A stretch of 64,000 nt of DNA from Protonemura montana. Lineage: Eukaryota > Arthropoda > Insecta > Plecoptera > Nemouridae. Positions 42,201-53,900 of this stretch are shown one piece after another; the first letter of the stretch is position 1, and each line of letters starts with the position of its first letter. The stretch spans positions 13,779,701 to 13,843,700 of the forward strand of contig OX387607.1 of the NCBI GenBank assembly GCA_947568835.1, read 5' to 3'. Below the pieces are notes generated by a model. It was not told the origin of the DNA. It saw only the letters and a program-made list of their open reading frames with translations, and searched no databases. A program made the position numbers and the translations under genes.

Positions 42201-44386
42201 GCACTCAATGATTATCAAACCATTTTCAATATGATTTCCAACATGTCAGTTAGAAAATTTAATTGCAAATTTGCTGAAAGTCAAGCTGCAAATTTCTTTC
42301 GAGTGGCAACTGCTCTTAAATTCTAGTTGTCAATTTCAGCCTCTACCCAAGAAGCTCAAGGACAGAGATGACTTGCAAAAATGATTTAAATTGTTTTTTA
42401 TGTTGAAACAATAGATATTAATAATTCCATGGTGAAATCGTTACTTTGCTTTGCTAAACAAGTTACTTTAAGATTGAGGGATAGATTAATTTTGGGTGAG
42501 AGCCCGCATCATTTCAAGGGAAACTCACCCATCGATGGCATCGCACGACGAAACGAGTCGTTGCCAGCTGCGTGTCTCGACAAAGCGCCACCACTGGAGC
42601 CCCGACTCGCACTTGGCAACGGCTGCGACAGCCTCGTCAAGTGCGGAGAGAAGCCGGTGGGATTCAGAGCCCGGGGACATGGCATGGCCGTCCAGGCATC
42701 CCAAGCGCTTGCCGAACGCCACCTGGCCCACGGCTGGACAAGCGGAAACGTTGGATTCAATGCAACTGTCACGCGTTAAGTTTCTGACACTACCGACTCA
42801 AATGTAATAAATTTACAGGACTAAAATACGTGGTTCAGAAGATTTTAGGTGGCATATGAAAATCTACAGACTCATTTACATTGTATTTCAATATCTAAGG
42901 TCAAGACAATATTTAAGCTTTCAGAAAAAAAAGGTACATCAGTCTGTTTATTTTTAGTAAAATAGACAAGGACACATAGCACACTTAATTACTGCAAGCA
43001 AAACATACCAGTTTTTTCTCGCACTTACATTCAAGGGACCATTTACGGATCTCAGTTTGGAAATCTGTTGGAACTTCTTCTTGGCGGTTCCTTATGGTTT
43101 GAATTCTGAAAATGTTGAATTAGCTCAAATTAGTGTATGAACAAATTAAACTGTGAAGCAAATGATTTAGCAAGATGGTTTAGGAATCAGATGCAAGTGC
43201 TAACAACCTGGATATGAAGGATTGAGCAATGTCCTCAAGTCCATCGAAGAAATTCAATACACTTTTCCGCATTGGAGTCTCAACTTTTGACCGCATTTCC
43301 TTCCACTCTGGGCCAGACCTAGTTAAAAAAAAAACACATATTAGTTAGATCAACCAGACACTTAAGTAGGTATGCAGTACATAACTTTTAATAGCATAGT
43401 AGGATGATCCTTTGTGGTATTCCTCACATGATGAAAGGGCCAGCCATGCGCAAGCGACGATGACGTAGACGATATTCCTCTACCGAGTCTAAGCTAGAGC
43501 GGACGGGGTAGCTCCCTTCCTGACGATAAACCGCTTCAATGTGTTCTGGCCGATTCAGGAACACAATGTTACCTCCGAGAGGACCATGGACTCGAACAAC
43601 GGGTCCATAATGATCGAACATCTTGTTGAACGACCAAGTGCTGCTGTTCCAAATCATGTTCGAACCTAGGAAACAATTTGGAAATGATGATTACTATATG
43701 TAAACATATTCTCCCAATTTCTTATAAGCAGTTATATGTGAAGCATGTAACAAGTGATATTCTTCTAGATAATACAAGAATAGTGCAAGAAAATCATTAA
43801 TAAATTAACAATGACTATAAGAAGATCTCTCATTCTAATAAAGTGGAAAGCTAATTCAAACATATCTAATAATAACTAACAATCTCTAACAGATTAATTT
43901 CAAATAAAAATACCAATGAAATAGGTAAATGATAAAGGGAATATTAGTACCAATAGTGCTCATGAAGTAGACCATGGAGCTGGCAGTCAATTGCCTCCCA
44001 ATCACTGGAATCAGTTCCCAAATCTTTGACAAAGTGGCCAATATCTTTGGACCAGGAACTTCATCAAATGGCAAGGCTAACTTGACCATATCATCTTGCA
44101 TCTTCTCAACATCCACCAATTCCCCATGGGAAACTGGGTGGGCTGGAGTCAGAGCCTCATTGGGAACTTCCTTTTGCAGATTGGGCAATATTGTCTTCAC
44201 ATGTGCAGGTATGTACTCAGGTATCAAACTTTCTTGGAGAGACCGATGATCTGGCTGCGTCTGATCAAACTTTGGCGGCAGATTCACCTTCACAGGGGTT
44301 GGTTTTTGTAAAAGATCAGTATATCGTCGACTTATTATCTTGCTCAATCGGGCAATTCTAGGTGCCCTTTTCAAAGATGTCAACAT
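39267..44386 (-). CDS. Mitochondrial-clan cytochrome P450
   Basis: Ten exons in order: 43951-44386, 43428-43665, 43208-43318, 43029-43105, 42529-42733, 41842-42022, 40239-40408, 39911-39989, 39537-39734, 39267-39380. All phases close, giving 602 residues. An acceptor at 44395 suggests a further non-coding first exon. The N-terminus (LTSLKRAPRIARLSKIISRR) is Arg-rich without acidic residues, a mitochondrial presequence. Then come PGPKILATL, the ExxR helix (KESLRLNP), FKPERW, and the heme loop PFGHGARSCLGRSLAELQL with its Cys ligand. Similarity is to the CYP10/24/27-like mitochondrial clan, which takes electrons from adrenodoxin. The substrate is unknown. The I-helix reads IGVNATSHAM, so the usual acid-Thr pair is Asn-Ala. 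About 80-100 extra residues lie before the PGP motif. It ends close to MRPL33, and ANAPC1 lies upstream on the same strand. Confidence 0.93.
40545..41530 (+). repeat. SINE-like dispersed repeat, copy D, split
   Basis: The head (GATGCACTGTTTTGGCAAC, then GCACTGGTCTTATGGC) lies at 40545-40620 and the body and tail (GAGGATGATGATTAATC, GGAGGGAAAACCTGGTGC, GACCACCGGCTCAACG, AACAGGATTCCTCC, AGTGTTGCTTAACCTCGG) at 41215-41530. The gap is filled by LINE sequence. It sits in the P450 intron between the sixth and seventh coding exons, in antisense orientation to the gene. Confidence 0.75.
40660..41213 (+). mobile_element. LINE 3' fragment inserted in SINE-like repeat
   Basis: The plus strand reads remnants of a reverse-transcriptase C-terminus with several interruptions: FIHS, LNYGLLLWGNS, ALRCMLGAS, then NVLNHVT. 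These align in order with ITYGIVLWGGS and KRALRIIQR of the 27758-30412 element. The end has AATAAATTGTC rather than a long A-run. It is older and far more decayed than the intact copy, and it dates after the SINE-like repeat it interrupts. Confidence 0.65.
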
Positions 44387-44938
44387 TGTGAATCCTGCAA
44401 TGGTATAAATGACAGAATTAGATAATTTATTGCTTAATTTAAAGATATGAACTTATTTGTGCTTAAGAACAAATTGCATACTTACAAATTAATGATTTTG
44501 GTGTAATAGACAATACTATTTCAGAACTTTCTGCCAGAAGTACAGGAGAGCATTCAATTGTTCCAAAGATGACGCTTGTTGTTTTCAACCTTCTCCTAGG
44601 CTTTCTTGCAATCATTTTAGTCTGACAACAATGGGGGCAGTGAAAAAATATATAAAACGCCATTTCAGAGATCAGTGTTTCAGCCGCAAAAAATGTAATT
44701 AATTTCTATTCAAATAAAGTGGTTTGTTACTAATGTGGCTGATGATTTTAATTACTTGACAATTGCTGTAAAAAAATTTTCCAAATTGATAAAACATATC
44801 TTACAGAGGAACAAATGATAACTTCAACATTTTCATTGGTTGTACACATATATATTTTACAATTTCAACAATTTTAGTGTGAATTAGACACTATTTTACA
44901 TGATTAATAAAGATAGATACAAAACTTAGCATGAGGCT

Positions 44939-47900
44939 TCATCTTTTCAATATTGACGCAATCTGTCCGAGAGTTTTTGCAGATAGTTGCAAAGGCTTAA
45001 GCGCAAAGTTCAGCGTAAGGGGATTTACCGCACCTAAAATTTCAGACACACCGTTTGGTTATAAAGCACTTAATTGAATTCCACTGCAATGAAAGAAAAA
45101 CCATTGCCCAAATGATCCTTACCTTGAAGAGCTTGAAGATTCAATTTACGTGGCGAAGGAATGTCGTAGAATGTCAAGTATGAGGCCAGCCTCTTCGACT
45201 TGAGATCCGAGTCGCAATCAGACACACCACTCACAAGATATTGCTTTAATATCGGCATCAAATCTGCAAGAGACAGAGACATCAGATGTTACCTTCAGAA
45301 TTCAGCATGCAAGGTTCTCAAGAAAAAAAACCAATTGGAATGTTACCTTTCTCCCACAGGTCAAGCGTATTGAAGATGAACATTTCTACGGAGAGTGCTA
45401 AATCCGCGTTAACCAGGTGATGATCGTTTCGATCGCAATCCTTCTTCGACAGGATTTGCGTTACCAGCAGTTTGAGTTGCCACGTCAGGTACATGTTAGG
45501 ATCATTGTTAAACGTCCGCAATGCCTGCAAAATTCAATGGAAATTCTTCTGTACCACGAGGCTTTTGAGCTAGAGTTCTCTGAACTGGACAGGCAATAGC
45601 CATTTAAATTAACAGATCTTCATTTTTTGCTCCTATTTAAAACTCTCTTCCAGTCCCAAGTGACAGGCTTGGCATCGTCAAGGAACTTTTAACACCATGT
45701 GAAAGCTAAAATATAGTGGTTTTTAATGGTAATGGTGTCGAGAGTCTAATTTATATAACAGGGCAAAGTAAAGAAAGAACACAACTTACCGAGGTTAAAA
45801 AATCTGGTTGCAATAGATACAGAGTTTTTTGTTTCCCCTTTTATCTTGTTCATCTTTGTTTAGTAGAACAAAAGGATTCTAGCAGAAGGATCACAAATCT
45901 CTGCATTTACTGCCACCAGATCTTTCAATTTGGTTTGTTGTATGCCTTCTCAACTCTTCCCCATTAGATGTAGTGCTTACGTTATTGGTCTTGAAGTCAC
46001 CACGTCACACAGATTTCAACGAGTATTCATAAGCACCCTGAAGTGACTTACCTTAATGAGAGTGATCCAAATCGGCAAGATAGTGACTTTGTCTTGGGTG
46101 ACACACTCGTATGCTATTAAGGTGAGTGATTGCATCAGTTCTAGCTCGCTGCGGCTTTCCTCCCCCGTTGGGCCTCTCTCAAGGAAGTGCCGAGTGAAGT
46201 TCACTATCGATGGATCCGATGAAAACGCACAGATCGACTCCGCCTACAAAATTGTTGATACTTTGTACTTAATACATTGATGCTGAAGCTAGAATTGGCA
46301 ACTTGACATTCATAATTCAGGCTGATATTACTGAAATTACATTCAATAGAATACTGTTTATAACTCTAAAACCTAAATTTGACATCGAATCGACAAGCAA
46401 ATAATAAGAGTTGTAAAAACCAGAATATCATATACAAATCAATTTTTTTTCTGCATTTTTTCTTGTATTTTCTGCATTTTTTATGAACTAAGCATGTTCG
46501 CTGACACCCCAAAATGTAGCAAATGATGGAACATACCGACACCGACCACGAGACAGCCGTGTCACAGGTGAGAGTCTTGGCAAGCATGCTCCGGAAACCG
46601 TGCGGATCTTCGAGGTACGACAAGCATCCGGCTTTCTGTTTCACATCCAGACACCCAGAATTGTTGAGCAGGTTTCTGGAAAAGTAGAGGCAAGGTTCTG
46701 AGCTCGTGGATCAGATGGCCAGTTTTCAATTTGGCCTGATGGCTGTCGATCATAATCTTCTATTTGTTGAAATTTTCCATTGCAACCATTGGCAACAACG
46801 GCAGATATTGACCGAGGTTAAGTTTTAGATGCTGGCAAAGAATCTTAGTATCACAGTACAGGTGCCAAAAACAAAAACCACATAATACTAATGGAAAGCC
46901 AAAACTCAAAAATATTAACCAAAAGGCATTCACGAACTATATTGGATAAATTTTGAGAAATGTTTCGAGTGTAACATTGGAAATCGTTCTAAATGCAGCA
47001 TGGCTCGGTGCTTAAAAAATTGTCATACATAGACTACTTGACCCTATTAATTAATGTCAACTATCCACAACTTCTTGAAAATCAGTCTCAGGCTCTGTAG
47101 ATACCTCAAATTTGTTTCTTGCCCTTTGTACGTAGTTGTAGTAGAGTATGGAATGGTTGATAAGTTTGTTTCTGAGTATATAATCAATTTTTTTATAGAA
47201 CAAAAATCACGAAAAAGACCGCAAAAAAAACTGGCAGTACCATTATGTTAGAAAGCTAGAATTCAAATATGTTGTAGAAAATAGATCAAACTTTGTTTGA
47301 AAAAAGTTTTTTTTCAAACATGTTTTAACTTTATCTTGTACTTGAACTTGAACTAGGCTAAAATCATGATTTTTTTAAGAATCCTTTTAGCAAGAAAGAA
47401 CAACAAAAAAACGTGTTCTAACAAAGTTCAATCTTAAGTCAATAATACAAACATACTTCTAGTCATGAGATGAGACTCATAGACATGAGTCTAAAAACAA
47501 TCATACTTAGTCAACTTTAGCAGAAAGGTCAGGAAAGAGCTTCGAAAATTGGTCTGAAGACACTAGGGGATCAGTCTATTAAAGAAATGTGTCTCGACTT
47601 TTTTAAACATGGTTTCTTATTCCAGATTTGCTCTGCTTTTCACGTCGATTTACATGCATTTTTAGCCTACGGTCACCAACATGTAAACAACACAACAAAG
47701 CCTACATTTGCAAAGTCCTAGTTGGCAGTTGAAAATCAGTTATTGGCATAAGTTATCATCGGGACTTACTGCAGCAGGTCCCAGTTGCGATCCTTATGGA
47801 ACACCACGGACCAGTAACGGTCATCGTCCACCACGACTCGCTCCAACTTGCAGAGCTCAGGCAGTACGCAGGGGGCCTTCATGCGTACCGTTTTCTCCTA

Positions 47901-50900
47901 GGGACAAGCGGAAAGTCACCAAAACTAAACATTTACACAAGACAGTCCGGCTAAAACGCTGCTACGAAGATCAATCTATAATTGATTGTTACGATACCAA
48001 TGCCTTAGAGCCAATGCCTTATTTTATATGAATATTCAACTACTAAATTCTGTATCCCCAGGTAAGTAAAGCAAACCTTCCACTCAATCGACCATGCAAG
48101 TAATTTCTTTGCATTGTTAAGATGGTATATTCTAGAGATGGGCACGCATGAAGTCAATGAGAGTCACATTCTGGCCATATAATAGTTGCATAATATTAAG
48201 CTTCAGACTTGATTTGCAAGTGATTTCCCTGCAGTATTGGTGCACGCACTTGGTAGTCGCTGGGGTCAACGTAGACAAATGAGAGATGTGCGTAGCAGAG
48301 GTAGCCGGTGTCAATGTCACGCGGTATCACCAGGCGCGGTTCAGCAGCCAGCACGTACAGGTGACGGAACGCCTGCAGGTGGTACCTACCAGACGAAACA
48401 GCGATTAGCGTCATTGGTGTATCATTTTAACTGGTGGCACTTGAAAGGAATCTTATTTGGTCTGTGGTTGGTGGTGATTGTGTAAAACCCAAGTTGGTCG
48501 ATATGAATCGAGTCCAATGTAAATGTTAATTGTTGATGAGGCTTTGGAAAGCATGCTGGCATTGAATAGACTTGATTACGTTCTCATTTTATTAATATAT
48601 ATATAAGGTTAATTGTCACGCTCGACTGCTGCAATTTTAACATCAAAATATTTGGTTGGATGAGGTTTTAATCAAAATTTGATTTAAAATGCCATCAAGT
48701 CAGTTCATTTTTTTGGAATGAGCCAAGTTCATAAAAATTTGCCTACATTTGATGACAGTTCTCGACAGTTAATAAATGCAATGAACCAAAGTTTCAATGA
48801 ACAGTAAGTAAATTTAAATTTCATTTCAATTTGATCCAAAAAATACGATAAACAATGTCTCGAAACTAGTTTGCACTCGACAAGGCTGACTCAAAACCTC
48901 TCGGAGAGTGCAGTCTGCTTAAAATGGTGGTTCAAGAAGTGATTACGCTTTTGTGTGACAAAAACACAAATGGAATCCATAGGATACAGCCAGCTGATCA
49001 GAATTAAAGTCAGCAATCTACTATTGGCAACAGATAAAATTCCCTAAATCTGAGGTGTACCTTTGATTTCAATGCTATTTTTAGAGTTTTTGAAACACGT
49101 TTTCAACCAATTTTGACCATTAGAGGAGAAAAAAACTTTATGAAAACACTAAAAATAGCACGGGCTCTGTGAGAGAAGTCAAAATCAGGGACTCTCAAGA
49201 TGGCAGGTTTGGCTTCAAAGTCTTGCTATGGCAACCGCTATCCAGATTATATGAGAATAGTGGCCGGTACTTACCGGTTGTCGTTGCTATGCGTCGGGAA
49301 CTTGGGAAAGAAAGCGCAAAGCATTGCAGCGACGGCAGAAGGCGAAGTGCCGAGGGTGTATCGTCCGCCGCCGAAGAACAGCAGGCCTAGCGCGGCGTGC
49401 GTGGCTAGATGCGACCCGTACGTCACTACGCTCACGGTGGGACCAACTCGAGAGCGGAGGTGCCGGCATAGCCGGACCACTTCCAGCTCCCCGGTACCCG
49501 CCATCACCTGGACAGGGAAACAAAGGGAAATTCAATATGTGAAATCTGATTTTAATTGCAAGCGCTAGCAACGCACAAAGTTTTTCATTATAAGGAATAC
49601 TGATGACTTCTGAAAAATTGGTTCCCAAACGGGGACTCAAACTCCGATCTCCACCTGTCGTTGTTTGAAATGTTGTTTGAAGTGGGATATTATTAACTGG
49701 GATATTATAGCTTTCATTGAGCCAATTCTTAAGGAGACAAAATACAAGAAACTACTCATAACGTCACACAAGTGACCAGCAATTATAATTATGAGCAGAT
49801 GCCAGATAATACAGTATTTGTAAAGCTATTTTTTTCTTTTCCTTTTGTGTTTGTTCTTTAGATTGGTAGGTTCTTGATTATTTTTAGCTTCTGCCCCATT
49901 TTGACACCAAAATGCATTAGTCAATTACTGTGAAAAAAATATATACTTGCAATTGAAATTCAGTAAGTGACACCATCTATGGTCTTACTTTGCAGTCAAT
50001 GGACGGATCGAAGCAAAGTTTTTGACAGACATGGCCCCAAAAGAATGGGTTTCTGCAGACTTACTATGGATTTATGGACGTCCATGAATTTAGATAGAGC
50101 CAAAGCATTTTCTAGTAAGGAACAAAAAATAAAACTCGGGCGTTCATGCAATCAATTAAAGTTGAAGTCTTATATTCATGAAGTTAAATAATAATTGTTC
50201 TAGTGAACCACCTGCACCAATTTTAAATTGTTTGCTTGAAATGCTATAGATTTGCTCTAAAATACGACCTGGACTCCATTGCAGACGATTTGGCAGCAAC
50301 GTAAGACTTACCATGGCCAGAGCCAGCACGATGACGTTAAGGCACGTTTCGATGGTGGACTTGCCGGCCAGCTCGGCAATCGACTTGCCGGAGAGAGACG
50401 TGAACATCTTGGCGTAGTAGAGCAACGTCTCGAACGCCGTCTGGTTGGCAGAACCAGCGTAACGCAAGCCGATAGCCATGCACGCGCCGCCCAGGATGTT
50501 ACAGTACGCTTGGCTGTCGAGGGGAAATTCAAAGTGTTCCTTAATTTGGTTTTGTTCATTAATCAAGTGAACATTAGCATCGATGTGGGAAGATTGATAT
50601 TTTTCTATCGGTTTCAGTTATATTCTGTTATTTATATTCTGGTTAAAGAAAGATTCTCTCCTGGGCCCAGTAAATGGTCTTTAGACTCTTTTGGCAACTC
50701 AGCAATACAAAATAAGCAGAGTTAGAAAGAAAATTGTAGATAAAATATTGGGTTTTTATTTTCAAAACCATTTTAGTTTAATGGTAGATGGTGAATGAAG
50801 ATAGCAGTGCAATCGTATAAGTTTGGTTGGGTTATTTGTAGAGCCACGATTATATGGTGATGCGCGAAATCGCGAATTGTTCTTATCTCTTGTTATTCTT

Positions 50901-53900
50901 ACAAATGAGTGCGATTCATTGAATTCCCAACTCAAATATGTAAGAAGCTCATCGCGACAAAACGCGAAATTCACGAAAAATCATCCATAACACCGAAATC
51001 AACCATTTCCCGCGAAATCATCGCGAAATGAGCCTTTTCCCATCCAATTATCTTAAATTTCAGATAATCTGTTATTTTTTTCATTTTTATCAAATCATAT
51101 TTCACGGAAAATAAATAAACAAACCCATTTGTTTTTATGCTAAATTAAGAGATAATGAAGCTATTTCACTATAATACGTGTATTTTGCGAAATAGCCACT
51201 TATTTCCATGCAAAAATGTAAAATGTTTATGTTATCTCTATAAACACACATTTCCATGGATTTGTCATATTCAGTTCTGTTTCTCATCAAATGCTGTCAA
51301 CATTCCTAAGCTTAGGGGGTAGAAGTAGTGGGGCAAAATGTTTGCTGTAGGAAACCATTGCCATTGGTTGGCTGAATCTTCCCCTCCTTGCCATGTGCGC
51401 ACCAGCACCACATGCATTCAGTCTATATAGAGATTAGCTGGGATTTCAAATTTCAATGGGGTGTAATAAATCTTTGACTTTTGAGGATCCAGCAAAGCAA
51501 CTCTTTGTGAGTGATGGATATATTTTGATGTGTGGAATCTGGAACACCAGACTTGTCTGGGAGAAAAAAGACAATCTTGCAAAGTATGTTAGTACCAGGC
51601 AGTGGGTCTAATTCAAATTCTAATGGACATAAAAATCTCAAACCCCTCATTTGCAGTCCTGACTTAGCAAACTATTTGAGCCCCTGTGAACAGTGTTGAT
51701 GCAGAGAGGTTTTTTAGTCAATAAAACCTTGTGCTGACTGACAAAGGAACAAGAATGAAGGAAGCTACCATTGAAACTTGTTCAATGTTAAGTTTTAACA
51801 AGTAGTAGGTGTTGCTCATGCTGCCATACAATGTATTTCATGGTGGCATTTCTGAAAAATATTTATATGTGCTATTAATTTTGTTCCAAGTCCCTTACAA
51901 ATACCGATGTTGAGGACCTACACTAAATATTTGCTTTATTGTAATTATTATTGATCACTTCTTTATTAGAGATCCCAGTGCTTACCCTAAATCTTCATTC
52001 CTTTCGAATGTAGACCGCAAAAGCTCTTTTTTTCTATTTAGCTATAAACGCTAAAATTCAAATAATTAGCACTAAAATTTCGATAAAACTAATGCTAACA
52101 ACACGTACCTTCCTTTTTCGTCACCTATGTCTGAAATCTGCTATAGACATGAAATTCTGTACTTTTTCCATAACACCGCCATAACACCGAAATCCAAAAA
52201 GCTTACCACGAAATTATCGAAATCATAACACCATAAAATCTTGGCTCTAGTTATTTGGTCTGGTCTGGTATGGTTGAACTGTTGGTGGTGGTGGTTTGGT
52301 CAGGTCTGGAATTTGATAATATTAACTTGTTGTAAGATCTGTGCTGGGCTAACCCAATTGTTTCCAAAGCTGATGTAAATGCATTTTGAATAAAAAACTC
52401 TACCTAATATTGTTTGAAAGCACTTCATCATTATTTTAACTTTAAAGATGCACTTTAAAGTTATTCAGCCCTTTACAAACTTTGACTTTTCTTTGGCACC
52501 TCTCAAAGAGAACAAACATGATTTAGGAAAACTCAAACACTCAAGGTGCTCAGACAGCAGTTAAATACCAACGAACCAGACCTCGAACCGATATCGGAAA
52601 AAAAAAATGACCGGACTCACTTCATCGTCTCGTAGTCGATATTGTCCGGCATCTCTGGCCCAGGCTTGACCAGACAGAACGGCCGGATTGTCTCAGGTAC
52701 GTTGGACTCCACCCAGTCCCTGACTGGGAGCACCGAGCGCCATAGTATGAGCGCTCGTGCCACGATGCGCAGGAGCAGGAAGTCCGGGCGTACAAAGTCC
52801 AGGAGGTACTGCGTGTCCGGGGCCTTCATCCAGTCAGCCACCGCCCGGTTGCCGGTGTCGAAATACATCATGCCGAGAGCCAGCGTCGCACCGGGGCTGG
52901 TCACGTCGATGTTGGCAGAGTCACCTGCAAGGCAACGGAATTTTCAAGGACTTTTTAGAAGATAGATGAGTTCTGCGTTGATGGGAATAGAGTTAGATAG
53001 GCTAATTTGTGATTTATTGATTTTTGATTTACAAAAATTTCGGAATTTTAGGCAAGGTACGTTCATTTCGTAAGGGATGTTAAGTCAGTTGAGATTTAAC
53101 CCCCTGATATAGAAAACAATACATGTGTTGGGCTCAAAGTTAGTCAGAGTTACACCGCTAATGTTAAAAGTTCCACCAAGCTAACCGGCCTCGATTTTGT
53201 GGTAACTGGTTCCGGCCACTTGCAGTCGTCCCAAACCTCTATAATTAAATAATTACAACTCAAAATATTGATCCTTGTATATCAATTATTGGTGAGCTGA
53301 ACGTACTAAAGACAAATTGAGTGGAAACCAGTCTCAAATGCAAGTAATCTGTGAGAAAAAAACAAAATTACATTTCCGAATGACGGTTACCCCATCTCTG
53401 GGTGATCCCTATATCTAGGCCATTCTTTTCGATATAGTAAAGTATAGTTATCAATCGGCAATTTCCGTGAAGACAGTTTAACATTAACCCTCGTGGCTCA
53501 TGTAATGAAACATGGGAAAAACAGACTGCCTTTTGGTAGGGGAACGAGGCTGGAAAAATGTACGACTGAACCGGAATACAAACCGCCAGTCAGGTACTCT
53601 ACCAACCGAGCTATCCGGGCACACCAGATTCCACTCTCGCAATGTGGGAAGCAATCTCCAAAATGAAGTAACTTTGCATTCAAAGTGGTCGACGTACCTT
53701 CCCTGATCTGGTAGCTGGGCGACTTGTACTTCTCCTTCTGTGAACCGGTGAGGGGCCTACGATGCCCGCCAACCATGTAGTGGTGCAGGGTGTCTGAGAT
53801 TGCAAGGTCTCCAAGTCCGCACAGCTGGGACCCCTTGCCGAGCACCACCAGACCAAGCGCCAGTCCAGCGGCAAGAGAATACGACTCGCGGTCCACGCTG

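Noticed and set aside
42733-42775. Extension of the fifth P450 exon to the upstream AG at about 42765
   Set aside because: It breaks the frame; the AG before 42733 restores KWSLESVGQVAFGKRLG, the expected P450 helix.
42429-42807. Plus-strand frames of 70-116 codons
   Set aside because: Shadows of a GC-rich P450 exon on the minus strand.
45070-45122. 39-nt intron with a short last exon (VEFN end) for ANAPC1
   Set aside because: Too short for a usual animal intron; the acceptor at 45034 gives a longer tail of family-like character and correct phase.
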